This document shows positions 1 to 8,451 of a stretch of DNA of 64,000 nucleotides, in pieces (within the stretch, counting starts at the first letter, position 1; each line of letters starts with the position of its first letter). The position numbers and the translations under genes were made by a program. The notes below the pieces were generated by a model that was not told where the DNA came from, did no database searches, and saw only the letters and a program-made list of their open reading frames with translations. The stretch is taken from contig NZ_FODC01000007.1 in NCBI RefSeq assembly GCF_900110275.1, positions 1 through 64,000 on the forward strand. Reading direction: 5' to 3'. Source of the stretch: Duganella sp. CF517. GTDB taxonomy: Bacteria > Pseudomonadota > Gammaproteobacteria > Burkholderiales > Burkholderiaceae_D.

Positions 1-43
1 TGATAGTGCTGCAACCAGTGTGAAAGTAGGTTATCGTCAGGCT
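1..43 (+). rRNA. rrf: 5S rRNA, 3' end only (first copy)
   Basis: The first 50 bases are identical to positions 270-319, which form the last part of the complete 5S gene downstream. The window therefore begins inside a 5S rRNA gene and shows only its last 43 bases. It is the upstream member of a tandem 5S pair and presumably closes an rRNA operon lying to the left. Confidence 0.9.
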
Positions 44-52
44 AGTTATATT

Positions 53-90
53 AAAAAGCCCCTTCCAATGATTTGGTCGGGGCTTTTTTT
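53..90 (+). terminator. Rho-independent terminator of the first 5S copy
   Basis: AAAAAGCCCC and GGGGCTTTTT form a 10-bp stem around a loop of about 16 bases, followed by a run of T. It sits 10 bases after the 5S end. It separates the two 5S copies, so the second must be reached by read-through or served by its own promoter. Confidence 0.8.
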
Positions 91-110
91 CGTCCGTATC
101 AGCAAATAAT

Positions 111-141
111 TTACCGAATAAACGGCATAAAAGGTTATAAT
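111..141 (+). promoter_or_regulatory. possible promoter for the second 5S copy
   Basis: A perfect TATAAT lies at 136-141, about 55 bases before the mature 5S end. The best upstream match for a -35 is TTACCG at 111-116, but the spacer is 19 bases and the match weak. It is offered because a terminator lies between the two 5S genes. The rest of 91-196 shows nothing else I recognise. Confidence 0.3.
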
Positions 142-196
142 TCGGCCTCAAGATTCCAGGCGGCGCGGAAAAAGACGCGACGCCAGTACCAGTCAA

Positions 197-312
197 TGCC
201 TGATGACCATAGCAAGTTGGTCCCACCCCTTCCCATCCCGAACAGGACCGTGAAACAACTCTGCGCCGATGATAGTGCTGCAACCAGTGTGAAAGTAGGT
301 TATCGTCAGGCT
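197..312 (+). rRNA. rrf: 5S rRNA (second, complete copy)
   Basis: About 116 bases beginning TGCCTGATGACC and ending ATCGTCAGGCT; the two ends pair to form helix I. The internal blocks CCCATCCCGAACAGG and GTGAAAGTAGG are the conserved loop regions of bacterial 5S rRNA. It is a component of the large ribosomal subunit. The 3' half is identical to the partial copy at the window start, so this is a recent or gene-converted duplication. Confidence 0.95.
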
Positions 313-326
313 AGTTATAAGAAGAA

Positions 327-356
327 GCCCACCAGGTGATCCTGGTGGGCTTTTTT
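327..356 (+). terminator. Rho-independent terminator of the second 5S copy
   Basis: GCCCACCAGG (327-336) and CCTGGTGGGC (341-350) form a perfect 10-bp stem with a TGAT loop, followed by six T. Its sequence differs from the terminator after the first 5S copy, so the duplicated unit ends near position 319. Confidence 0.9.
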
Positions 357-379
357 GCGTTTAAGTCCGGACTGAACGT

Positions 380-410
380 AAAAAAAGCGCTTCCGAAGAA
401 GCGCCTTTCT
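380..410 (-). terminator. terminator of the pagL-like gene
   Basis: Read on the minus strand, GCGCTTC-TTCG-GAAGCGC is a 7-bp stem with a UUCG tetraloop followed by a run of T (A at 380-386 on the plus strand). It begins 15 bases after the stop codon at 425 and terminates the minus-strand gene. Confidence 0.8.
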
Positions 411-424
411 GGCCGGCTGCTAGC

Positions 425-967
425 TTAGAAGTGGTACGCCGCTTTCAGTTCAAGGAAGTTGGCACCGCCATTCGGGCTCTTGATGCTGCCATTGGAGAAG
501 TGCTGCAACTTGAGGGCGACTTCCCAGTTATTCTGCATCACGTAGCCGACGCCAATGTGGTCGCCGAACTGGAAGGCGGTCGACAATTCCTTGCCATCGT
601 TCCGATACAGGCTGGACAACAGGTGAACGCCGACGCCGGCTTCATAGTAAATGCCCTTCTTGTTGTCATTCTGGAAGCGGAACACCGGGGTGAAACCCAC
701 GTCCCACAGGCTTTTTTCCGAGCCCGGCACATCGCGGTATTGGTTCTGGCGCCAGTAACCGACGCTGCCTTCCCAGTAGCCGCTCAGGTGCGTGCCGTTC
801 GACTGGAACCACTTCACATCCCAATCCTTCGCCGCGCCCAGTCGAACCATACGCTGCTTCGACGCCGTGCCGTAGTCCACCGACACCGAGTCGATCATTT
901 GTTGGGCCACCGCGGCCTGGCTCATCAACAGCGCAACCGCTGCTGCCATCATTGTTTTCGCGAACAT
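425..967 (-). CDS. pagL: PagL-like lipid A deacylase / acyloxyacyl hydrolase family outer-membrane protein
   Basis: The 180-residue product starts with a clear signal peptide (cleavage after about AVA, residue 21) and ends in aromatic Tyr-His-Phe, typical of an outer-membrane beta-barrel. Near the C-terminus, HFSNGSIKSPN places His156 and Ser158 in the H-x-S-N arrangement of PagL, which removes the 3-linked acyl chain of lipid A. The third catalytic residue, a Glu about 13-14 residues after the His in known PagL, is not there: Ala169/Asn170 occupy the place and the nearest Glu is residue 173. The ATG at 967 is preferred over the longer frame because it begins the signal peptide and is preceded by AAGGAT. 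It is transcribed away from the dehydrogenase at 1086 and has its own terminator. Confidence 0.8.
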   Translation of the reverse strand: MFAKTMMAAAVALLMSQAAVAQQMIDSVSVDYGTASKQRMVRLGAAKDWDVKWFQSNGTHLSGYWEGSVGYWRQNQYRDVPGSEKSLWDVGFTPVFRFQNDNKKGIYYEAGVGVHLLSSLYRNDGKELSTAFQFGDHIGVGYVMQNNWEVALKLQHFSNGSIKSPNGGANFLELKAAYHF

Positions 968-1085
968 AGTATCCTTGTATTGTGTGCTGTATTCATTTGC
1001 GTATACGGCTGCCAAGATTGTACCGGTGTTCCGAAAATTCTTCCGGCGCACCGTTGTTTTGATTGGTTCAGGAGCAGAATTGTCT

Positions 1086-1973
1086 ATGCGAATCACATTT
1101 CTCGGTATTGGCTTGATGGGAGACCCGATGGTACGCCGCCTGCTTGCCGCCGGCCATTCCGTTACGGTCTGGAATCGTACCTTCGCCAAGGCGGATGCGC
1201 TGGCGTCGGCCGGCGCGCTGCCGGTCGCGCGGCTTGACGAGGCGGTGCGCGGCGCCGGCCTCGTCATCTCGATGCTGGAGGCGGGCCCGATCGTCGCGCA
1301 AGTGATGGGTGACGCCTTGCCGGCGCTGGCGCCCGACGCCTTGTGGGTGGACATGAGCTCGACGCAGCAGGCGGAGGCGCAGGCGTTTGCTGCGCAGTTG
1401 CGGGCCCAGGGCCGGCGCTTTATCGATGCGCCGGTGTCGGGTGGCGTGGGCGGCGCGGCGGCGGGCACGCTGGCGATCATGGCCGGAGGCGATCCCGCCG
1501 ACTTCGCCGAGGTGGAGCCGGTGTTGGCGGCGCTGGGCCGGCCGACGTTGGTTGGGCCGGCCGGTAGCGGCCAGGTAGCCAAGCTGTGCAATCAGTTGAT
1601 CGTCGGCGCGACCATCAATGTCGTCGCCGAGGCGATGTTGCTGGCGCAAGCCGCCGGCGCCGACCCGGCGGCGATGCGCGCGGCGATCCGTGGCGGCTTC
1701 GCCGAGAGCAAGATATTGGATGTGCATGGACAGCGCATGCTGGAGCGGAACTTCGTCGCCGGCGGCAAGGTGGCGACGCAGCTGAAGGATCAGCGCAATA
1801 TCCTGGCGGCGGCCCAAGCGGCGGGGGTGACGTTGCCGGTCACGGAGCTGGTGACGGAGCGCTACCGGGTGCTGGCGGAGACGTTGCCGCAGGCCGATCA
1901 TTCCGCCGCGCTGGTGGGGTTGGAGCGGCTCAATCCGGGGCGGCGGGTGGGTAAGGCCCCGGACCGTGTCTAA
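1086..1973 (+). CDS. NAD(P)-dependent beta-hydroxyacid dehydrogenase (3-hydroxyisobutyrate / tartronate semialdehyde reductase family)
   Basis: The 295-residue protein opens with the Rossmann motif GIGLMGDPM and WNRT, followed by DAPVSGG (substrate binding) and GQVAKLCNQ, in which the Lys is the catalytic residue of the family. These are diagnostic of the 3-hydroxyisobutyrate dehydrogenase superfamily (MmsB, GarR/GlxR, GlyR1-like). The exact substrate cannot be read from sequence; the neighbourhood gives no valine or glyoxylate genes. ATG 1086 is preceded by AGGAG at 1070-1074; a TTG at 1080 in frame is a weaker alternative. It converges with the M20 gene, whose stop lies 19 bases away, and diverges from the pagL-like gene. 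Confidence 0.85.
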   Translation: MRITFLGIGLMGDPMVRRLLAAGHSVTVWNRTFAKADALASAGALPVARLDEAVRGAGLVISMLEAGPIVAQVMGDALPALAPDALWVDMSSTQQAEAQAFAAQLRAQGRRFIDAPVSGGVGGAAAGTLAIMAGGDPADFAEVEPVLAALGRPTLVGPAGSGQVAKLCNQLIVGATINVVAEAMLLAQAAGADPAAMRAAIRGGFAESKILDVHGQRMLERNFVAGGKVATQLKDQRNILAAAQAAGVTLPVTELVTERYRVLAETLPQADHSAALVGLERLNPGRRVGKAPDRV

Positions 1974-1991
1974 CGCTGACTGGCGGCCGCG

Positions 1992-3185
1992 TTAGTTAAG
2001 CGGCAGACTCTTCTCCGCCAGCCGCACCCAGAAGCTGGCGCCGACCGGCAGCAAATTGTCGTTGAAATCATAACTGCCATTGTGCAGCACGCACGGCCCC
2101 AGTCCATGGCCGCCATCGCGGTGATCCCCCTCGCCATTGCCGATGAAGATATAGCACCCCGGTTTCGCCTGCAGGAAGAACGCGAAATCCTCCGCGCCCA
2201 TGGTCGGCTCGACATTGTCGTCGACCTTGTCGGCGCCAACCACCTCCTTCATCACCTCGACCGCGAAGCGCGTCTCGGCGGCATGATTCACCAGCGGCGG
2301 ATAATTTCGTCGGAATTTGTATTCCACCTCCGCGCCGAACGCCGCCGCCGTATGCTGCGCGATCTCGCCCATGCGCGTTTCGATCATGTCCAGCACCGGC
2401 GTGGTGAAGGTGCGCACGGTGCCCACCATCTTCGCCTCGTCCGGAATCACATTGGTGGCGCTGCCCGCGTGGATCTGCGTGATCGACAGCACCGCCGTGT
2501 CGAGCGGACTTTTCTGCCGCGAGATGATGGTCTGCCAGCTCTGCGCAATCTGCACCGCCACCATCACCGGATCGATGCCCTTGTGCGGCTGGGCCGCGTG
2601 CGCGCCCTTGCCCTTGATGGTCAGGTAGAACTCGTTACTGGAAGCCATCATCGGCCCCTCGACCACGCTCATGTGGCCGGAGGGGATGCCGGGCCAGTTG
2701 TGCATGCCGTAAATGGCATCCATCGGGCATTGCTCGAACAGGCCGTCCTCGATCATGCGCCTGGCGCCGGCGCCGCCTTCCTCGGCCGGCTGGAACACCA
2801 CGTAGACGGTGCCATCGAAGTTGCGGTGCTCCGCCAGGTGCTTGGCCGCGCCCAGCAGCATGGCGGTGTGGCCGTCGTGGCCGCAGGCGTGCATCTTGCC
2901 GGCATGCCGCGACGCGTGCGGGAACGTGTTCACCTCCTGCATCGGCAGCGCGTCCATGTCGGCGCGCAGGCCGATCGCGCGGTTGGAGCTGCCGTTCTTG
3001 ATGATCCCGACCACGCCGGTGAGGCCGAGGCCGCGAATCACGGGGATGCCCCATTCCGTCAGCTTGGCCGCCACCACGTCGGACGTGCGCCGCTCTTCGT
3101 AGCAGAGTTCCGGATGGGCATGCAGGTCGCGCCGGATGTGCTGCAATTCGGACTGAAAGGCAATGATGGGATCGACTAGTTTCAT
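1992..3185 (-). CDS. M20 family amidohydrolase (hippurate hydrolase / N-acyl amino acid amidohydrolase type)
   Basis: The 397-residue cytosolic protein carries the M20D metal-site motifs in order: HACGHDGHTAM at about residue 98, PAEEGGAGA at about 134 with the catalytic Glu, and GMHNWPG followed by the dimerisation domain. A second His comes near the end in MGAEDFAFF. Members hydrolyse N-acyl amino acids such as hippurate or indoleacetyl amino acids; the true substrate is unknown. The chosen ATG at 3185 gives the normal family start (MKLVDPIIAFQ...), while the longer frame to 3275 has no family match I recognise. It stands alone, convergent with the dehydrogenase. Confidence 0.88.
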   Translation of the reverse strand: MKLVDPIIAFQSELQHIRRDLHAHPELCYEERRTSDVVAAKLTEWGIPVIRGLGLTGVVGIIKNGSSNRAIGLRADMDALPMQEVNTFPHASRHAGKMHACGHDGHTAMLLGAAKHLAEHRNFDGTVYVVFQPAEEGGAGARRMIEDGLFEQCPMDAIYGMHNWPGIPSGHMSVVEGPMMASSNEFYLTIKGKGAHAAQPHKGIDPVMVAVQIAQSWQTIISRQKSPLDTAVLSITQIHAGSATNVIPDEAKMVGTVRTFTTPVLDMIETRMGEIAQHTAAAFGAEVEYKFRRNYPPLVNHAAETRFAVEVMKEVVGADKVDDNVEPTMGAEDFAFFLQAKPGCYIFIGNGEGDHRDGGHGLGPCVLHNGSYDFNDNLLPVGASFWVRLAEKSLPLN

Positions 3186-3343
3186 GTGCTTCTCCAAAAT
3201 GGGTCGCCTGCCTTGTGGGCGGTGAGAACAGCCATTGTAGCCCTTGTCGTACGAGTTTATCCAGACCGGCCCCAAGCTTGGTATCCACCGCCCCGTAATG
3301 GTTTACGATACTGCTTTCAGCCTACGCTTTTTGGACTTCAGAC

Positions 3344-5422
3344 ATGACAACCACACAAGTTCGCGCGGTCTGCCCGCACGACTGTCCCGATACCTGCGCC
3401 CTGCTGGTGACCGTGGAGGACGGCGTCGCCACCGCCGTCAAGGGCGATCCCGACCACCCGACCACCGCCGGCGTGCTGTGCACCAAGGTGGCGCGCTACA
3501 CCGAGCGCACCTACCACGCCGAACGCCTGCTGCACCCGCTGCGCCGGATCGGCAAGAAGGGCGAGGGCAAGTTCGAGCGCATCAGCTGGGACGAGGCGCT
3601 GTCCACCATCGCCGCCAGGCTCAAGCCGATCGCCGCGCGCGCGCCGCAGGCGATCCTGCCGTACAGCTACTGCGGCACCATGGGCCTGCTGCAGGGCGAA
3701 TCGATGTCCTCGCGCTTCTTCAACAAGATCGGCGCCTCGCTGCTGGACCGCACCGTCTGCGCCACCGCCGGCGCGACCGGCTACAAGTACACCATCGGCG
3801 GATCGGTCGGCACCGACATGGAACAGTTCCAGAACGCCAAGCTGATCATCATCTGGGGCGGCAATCCGATCGCCTCCAACCTGCACTTCTGGACGCGCGC
3901 GCAGGAAGCCAAGCGCAACGGCGCCAAGCTGATCGCCATCGACCCGTACCGCTCGCTGACGGCCGAGAAGTGCCACCAGCACGTCGCACCGCTGCCGGGC
4001 ACCGACGCCGCGCTGGCGCTGGGGTTGATGCACGTGCTGATCGCCGAGGACTTGCTCGATCATGACTACATCGCGCGGCATACGCTCGGCTTCGAGCAGT
4101 TAAAAGCGCGCGTCGCCGAATGGACGCCGGAGCGCGTCGCCGACACCTGCGGCATCACCGTGGCCGAGGTGGTCGAGCTGGCGCGCCTGTACGGCGCCAC
4201 GGCCAAGGCCGGCGAGCCGGTGGCGATCCGCGTCAACTACGGCGTGCAGCGCGTGCGCGGCGGCGGCACCGCCGTGCGCAACATCGCCTGCCTGCCGGCG
4301 CTGGTGGGCGCCTGGCGCCACGCGGCCGGCGGCATCCAGCTGTCGTCGAGCGGCTCCTTCCCGTCCAACAAGGTGGCGCTGCAGCGGCCCGACCTGCTCA
4401 AGGCCATGCCGCGCACCATCAACATGACCACCATCGGCGACGACCTGCTGCGCCCGGCCTCGCCCGCGTTCGGCCCGGCGGTGGAGGCGGTGATCGTCTA
4501 CAACTCCAACCCGGTGGCGATCGCGCCGGATTCGTCGAAGGTGGCGGCCGGCTTCGCGCGCGAGGATTTGTTCACCGTCGTGCTGGAACACTTCCAGACC
4601 GACACCGTCGACTACGCCGACATCGTGCTGCCGGCCACCACGCAACTGGAACACGTCGACGCCCACACGTCGTTCGGCCACCTGTACATGATGGCCAACA
4701 ACGCCGCCATCGCGCCGCTGGGCGAGTCCAAGCCCAACACCGAGATCTTCCGCCTGCTGGCGGCGGCGATGGGCTTCGACGATCCCTGCTTCCGCGACAC
4801 CGACGACGAACTGGCATCGATCGCCTTCAACACCAAGGACGTGCGCGCCGTGCATTTCGATTGGGAGTCGTTGAAACTGAAAGGCTGGCAAAAGCTCAAC
4901 ATGCCGGAGGCCCCGTTCGCGCAGGGCGGCTTCACGACGCCATCGGGCAAATGCGAGTTCTATTCGGCCGCGATGGAGGCCGACGGACTCGATCCGTTGC
5001 CGACTTATCTAGCTCCATACGAATCTGTTGCTAGCAACCCTCAACTTGCGAAAAAATATCCGCTGGCGATGATCTCCCCGCCGGCGCGAAACTTTTTAAA
5101 TTCGACATTTGTAAACGTCAAGAGTTTGCGCTCGGCGGAGGGCGAACCGCACCTCGACATCCATCCCGAGGACGCCGCGAAACGCGGTATTTCGGACGCC
5201 GATATGGTGCGCATCCACAATGACAGAGGCAGTTTTATCGCCAAGGCGCGCGTCACCGACAAGGCCCGTCCGGGCATGGTTGTCGGTTTGTCAGTGTGGT
5301 GGAAGAAGCTAGCGAAGGATGGCAAGAACGCCAACGAGGTCACCAGCCAGCGCCTCACCGACATGGGCCGCGCGCCGACTTTTTACGATACACTCGTAGA
5401 AATTGAAAGAGTCGTTGCTTGA
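3344..5422 (+). CDS. molybdopterin-dependent oxidoreductase, single-subunit type
   Basis: The 692-residue protein begins with a [4Fe-4S] motif, Cys10-x3-Cys14-x3-Cys18-x27-Cys46, followed by the molybdopterin oxidoreductase domain and a C-terminal molydopterin dinucleotide-binding domain (from about residue 570, with SLRSAEGEPHLDIHP). This is the domain order of the DMSO reductase/formate dehydrogenase superfamily (COG0243). No Tat or Sec signal precedes the iron-sulfur motif, so a cytosolic enzyme is expected. No gene for an iron-sulfur or membrane subunit, nor a chaperone, is adjacent, and I cannot name the substrate. The stop is only 9 bases from the following lipoprotein gene, so the two are probably co-transcribed. 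Confidence 0.85.
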   Translation: MTTTQVRAVCPHDCPDTCALLVTVEDGVATAVKGDPDHPTTAGVLCTKVARYTERTYHAERLLHPLRRIGKKGEGKFERISWDEALSTIAARLKPIAARAPQAILPYSYCGTMGLLQGESMSSRFFNKIGASLLDRTVCATAGATGYKYTIGGSVGTDMEQFQNAKLIIIWGGNPIASNLHFWTRAQEAKRNGAKLIAIDPYRSLTAEKCHQHVAPLPGTDAALALGLMHVLIAEDLLDHDYIARHTLGFEQLKARVAEWTPERVADTCGITVAEVVELARLYGATAKAGEPVAIRVNYGVQRVRGGGTAVRNIACLPALVGAWRHAAGGIQLSSSGSFPSNKVALQRPDLLKAMPRTINMTTIGDDLLRPASPAFGPAVEAVIVYNSNPVAIAPDSSKVAAGFAREDLFTVVLEHFQTDTVDYADIVLPATTQLEHVDAHTSFGHLYMMANNAAIAPLGESKPNTEIFRLLAAAMGFDDPCFRDTDDELASIAFNTKDVRAVHFDWESLKLKGWQKLNMPEAPFAQGGFTTPSGKCEFYSAAMEADGLDPLPTYLAPYESVASNPQLAKKYPLAMISPPARNFLNSTFVNVKSLRSAEGEPHLDIHPEDAAKRGISDADMVRIHNDRGSFIAKARVTDKARPGMVVGLSVWWKKLAKDGKNANEVTSQRLTDMGRAPTFYDTLVEIERVVA

Positions 5423-5431
5423 AGGTAGCAT

Positions 5432-6568
5432 ATGCGCAATTTCCTCCGCCGTGCCATGCGCGCCAAGTACTGGCTCGCGACGGCATGCTCCGTACTTCTG
5501 CTGGCCGGTTGCGCCCAGTTGCGGTACTACGTACAGGCCGCGCAGGGCCAGTACGCGCTGTGGTCGGACGCCCGTCCGATCGACGATTGGCTGGGTGATC
5601 CCAACACCGATCCCCGTCTCAAGGCCCGCCTTGAAAAAGCCCTGCTGATCCGCCGCTTCGCGGTGCAGGAACTGGGCCTTCCCAATAACGCCAGCTACAA
5701 GAACTACGCCGCGCTGTCGCGTCCGTTCGTGCTGTGGAACGTGGTGGCCACGCCGGAGTTGTCGCTGCGGCCGATCCAGTGGTGCTTCCCGATCGCCGGC
5801 TGCGTCAGCTACCGCGGGTATTACAGCAAGGCCGACGCCTCCGCCTACGCCGACGAGCTGCGCGAAGAGGGCAACGACGTCCAGGTCGGCGGCGTGCCCG
5901 CTTACTCCACCCTGGGCTGGTTCAGCGATCCGCTGCTGTCGACCTTCATCAATTATTCCGACGCCGAGCTGGCGCGCATGGTGTTCCATGAGCTGTCGCA
6001 CCAGGTCGTGTATGTGCAGGGCGATACCCAGTTCAACGAGAGCTTCGCCACCGCCGTGGAAGAGGCCGGCGTGCAGCGCTGGCTGGAACTGTACGGCACG
6101 CCCGAGATGCGCGAGAGCTACGTGCGCAACAACGCGCGCCGCCAGGACTTCCTGGCGCTGCTGGTCAGGCACCGCCAGATGCTGGCCGATAATTACGCCA
6201 GCAAAACCAGCACCCGCCACCGCCGCGCCGAGAAGGCCCGCATCTTCGCCCACCTGAAATCGGACTACCAGAAGCTCAAGGAAAGCTGGGGCGGCTACGC
6301 CGGCTACGACCGCTGGTTCGCCGAGCCGCTGACCAACGCGCACCTGAGCGCGGTGGGAACTTACCACGATTACCTGCCCGCCTTCCGCGAGCTGATGAAA
6401 CAAGAAAGAACGTTCGTGCGATTTTATGGTGCGGCGCAAAAATTGGCTTTGCTTGATTTCGCTCAACGTCAGCAGCAGCTCGACCATCTCACCCGCCTCG
6501 CAACGCTGGACGCCGAGCGGGTTACCAGCCTGCCGCAACAAGCCGCCATCGCCGAAGGGACGCGCTGA
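5432..6568 (+). CDS. predicted lipoprotein aminopeptidase (COG4324)
   Basis: The 378-residue product has a short basic N-terminus, a hydrophobic segment and the lipobox LLAGC with Cys27, so it should be lipidated. A zinc-peptidase motif HELSH is at about residues 186-190, with NESFATAVEEAG following about 20 residues later, where the second Glu would be the third metal ligand. The overall sequence (QYALWSDARPIDDWL, SYRGYYSKADA, GGYAGYDRWF) is the COG4324 predicted aminopeptidase family, whose biological role is poorly known. AAGG precedes the ATG, and the gap to the upstream molybdoenzyme is 9 bases. Confidence 0.85.
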   Translation: MRNFLRRAMRAKYWLATACSVLLLAGCAQLRYYVQAAQGQYALWSDARPIDDWLGDPNTDPRLKARLEKALLIRRFAVQELGLPNNASYKNYAALSRPFVLWNVVATPELSLRPIQWCFPIAGCVSYRGYYSKADASAYADELREEGNDVQVGGVPAYSTLGWFSDPLLSTFINYSDAELARMVFHELSHQVVYVQGDTQFNESFATAVEEAGVQRWLELYGTPEMRESYVRNNARRQDFLALLVRHRQMLADNYASKTSTRHRRAEKARIFAHLKSDYQKLKESWGGYAGYDRWFAEPLTNAHLSAVGTYHDYLPAFRELMKQERTFVRFYGAAQKLALLDFAQRQQQLDHLTRLATLDAERVTSLPQQAAIAEGTR

Positions 6569-6758
6569 TGCTGCTGTGCAGCATAAAAAGCCGTTAGAAG
6601 CGATGTTCTAATTATGCTTAAATGCGCTTGCGTCCGGGCTGAGTGCCCGATAGCATCGCATCTTAGGCAGGCTCATACCGATCGCGTAGACGATCTCCAC
6701 CTGCTCGGAGCGGCACTGTGCGCCGCGATCATAATGATAACGAGACGAGAGGCACAGG

Positions 6759-8450
6759 ATGGAGAAAATCTGGTTGAAGTCCTATCCGCCCGGCATGCCG
6801 ACGGAGATCGACACGACGCAGTACCGATCGCTGGTGCAATTGCTGGAGGAGTCTTTCCACAAGTTCGCGGACCGCAACGCCTACGTCTGCATGGACAAGT
6901 TCCTCACCTACGCCGAGGTCGACGCCCACTCCAAGCGCATCGGCGCCTGGCTGCAAAGCCGTGCCATGAAGAAGGGCGCGCGGGTCGGCATCATGATGCC
7001 CAACGTGCTGCAATATCCGATCGCCATCGCCGCCATCCTGCGCGCCGGCTACACCGTGGTCAACATCAATCCGCTGTACACGCCGCGCGAACTCGAACAC
7101 CAGCTCAACGACGCCGGCTGCGAAGCCATCATCATCCTGGAGAACTTCGCCAACACGCTCGAGCAGGTGCTGGGCCGGACCCAGGTGCGGCACATCCTGG
7201 TCGGCAGCATCGGCGAGATGCTGGGCGCACCGAAGGGCATGCTGGTCAACTTCGTCGTGCGCAACGTCAAGCGGCTGGTGCCGCCGTTCTCGCTGCCCAA
7301 CGCGGTGCGCTTCAAGGACGCGCTGTCGCAGGGCGGCGGCATGAAGCTGACGCCGGTCGAAGTGAACCAGGACGACCCGGCTTTCCTGCAATACACCGGA
7401 GGCACCACCGGCGTGGCCAAGGGCGCCGTGCTGACGCACAAGAACGTGATCGCCAACCTGCTGCAAACGGAAGCGTGGGGCCATCCGGCGATGGGCGGCC
7501 TGGCCGAACAGAACGTCATCGTGGCGGCGCTGCCGCTGTATCACATCTTCGCCCTGACGGCGTGCGCGATGTGGGGCATGCGCGTGGGCGCGCTCAACAT
7601 CCTGATCCCGAATCCGCGCGACATCGGCGGCTTCATCAAGGAGCTTGCCAAGTACCGCTTCCACATGCTGCCGGCGGTCAACACGCTGTACAACGCGCTG
7701 CTGAACCATCCCGATTTCGTGCACCTGGATTTCTCCGCGCTGAAGGTGTGCAACGGCGGCGGCATGGCGGTGCAGCAATCGGTCAACGACCGCTGGCGCA
7801 AGGTGACCGGCGTTCCCATCGTCGAGGGCTACGGCCTGTCCGAGACCTCGCCGGTGGCCACCTGCAACCGCACCGACATCGCCGACTTCACCGGCACCAT
7901 CGGCTTGCCGATGCCGTCCACCGACATCGCCATCCTCGACGACGACGGCAACGCGCTGCCGCCGGGACAGCCCGGCGAGATCGCCATCCGCGGCCCGCAG
8001 GTGATGGCCGGCTACTGGCACCGTCCGGACGAGACCGCCAAGGTGATGACCGCCGACGGCTTCTTCAAATCCGGCGACATCGGCGTGATGGACGCGAACG
8101 GCTACACCAAGATCGTCGACCGCAAGAAGGATATGATCCTGGTCTCCGGCTTCAACGTCTACCCGAACGAGCTGGAGGGCGTGATCGCCGCCCATCCGGG
8201 CGTGCTGGAGTGCGCCTGCATCGGCGTGCCGGACGAGCACTCGGGCGAGGCGGTCAAGGTGTTCGTGGTGCGCAGGGACGCGAGCCTGACGGCCGACCAG
8301 CTGATGGCCTACTGCAAAGAGCAATTGACCGGCTACAAAAAACCGAAATACATAGAGTTCCGCGAGGAACTGCCAAAAACCAATGTCGGTAAAATCCTGC
8401 GGCGCGTGCTGCGGGACGAACACACCAACGAAAAGAAAAAGGCTGCATAA
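6759..8450 (+). CDS. fadD: long-chain fatty acid-CoA ligase (first tandem copy)
   Basis: The 563-residue AMP-forming acyl-CoA synthetase activates fatty acids to acyl-CoA for beta-oxidation. The ATP/AMP motif YTGGTTGVAKG is at about residue 211, EGYGLSETSP and the GDIG / DRKKDMI C-terminal-domain motifs follow, and the start MEKIWLKSYPPGMPTEID matches FadD of beta- and gammaproteobacteria. GAGAGGCACAGG precedes the ATG. The 190 bases before it contain no gene and no promoter I can define. The next gene is a close paralogue one base downstream. Confidence 0.92.
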   Translation: MEKIWLKSYPPGMPTEIDTTQYRSLVQLLEESFHKFADRNAYVCMDKFLTYAEVDAHSKRIGAWLQSRAMKKGARVGIMMPNVLQYPIAIAAILRAGYTVVNINPLYTPRELEHQLNDAGCEAIIILENFANTLEQVLGRTQVRHILVGSIGEMLGAPKGMLVNFVVRNVKRLVPPFSLPNAVRFKDALSQGGGMKLTPVEVNQDDPAFLQYTGGTTGVAKGAVLTHKNVIANLLQTEAWGHPAMGGLAEQNVIVAALPLYHIFALTACAMWGMRVGALNILIPNPRDIGGFIKELAKYRFHMLPAVNTLYNALLNHPDFVHLDFSALKVCNGGGMAVQQSVNDRWRKVTGVPIVEGYGLSETSPVATCNRTDIADFTGTIGLPMPSTDIAILDDDGNALPPGQPGEIAIRGPQVMAGYWHRPDETAKVMTADGFFKSGDIGVMDANGYTKIVDRKKDMILVSGFNVYPNELEGVIAAHPGVLECACIGVPDEHSGEAVKVFVVRRDASLTADQLMAYCKEQLTGYKKPKYIEFREELPKTNVGKILRRVLRDEHTNEKKKAA

Positions 8451-8451
8451 G

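Noticed and set aside
73-339. 88-codon frame over the 5S region
   Set aside because: It crosses a terminator and a complete 5S rRNA; no protein-like features.
425-1591. Long form of the pagL-like gene (388 codons)
   Set aside because: The upstream half lies antisense in the dehydrogenase gene; the signal peptide and ribosome site define the start at 967.
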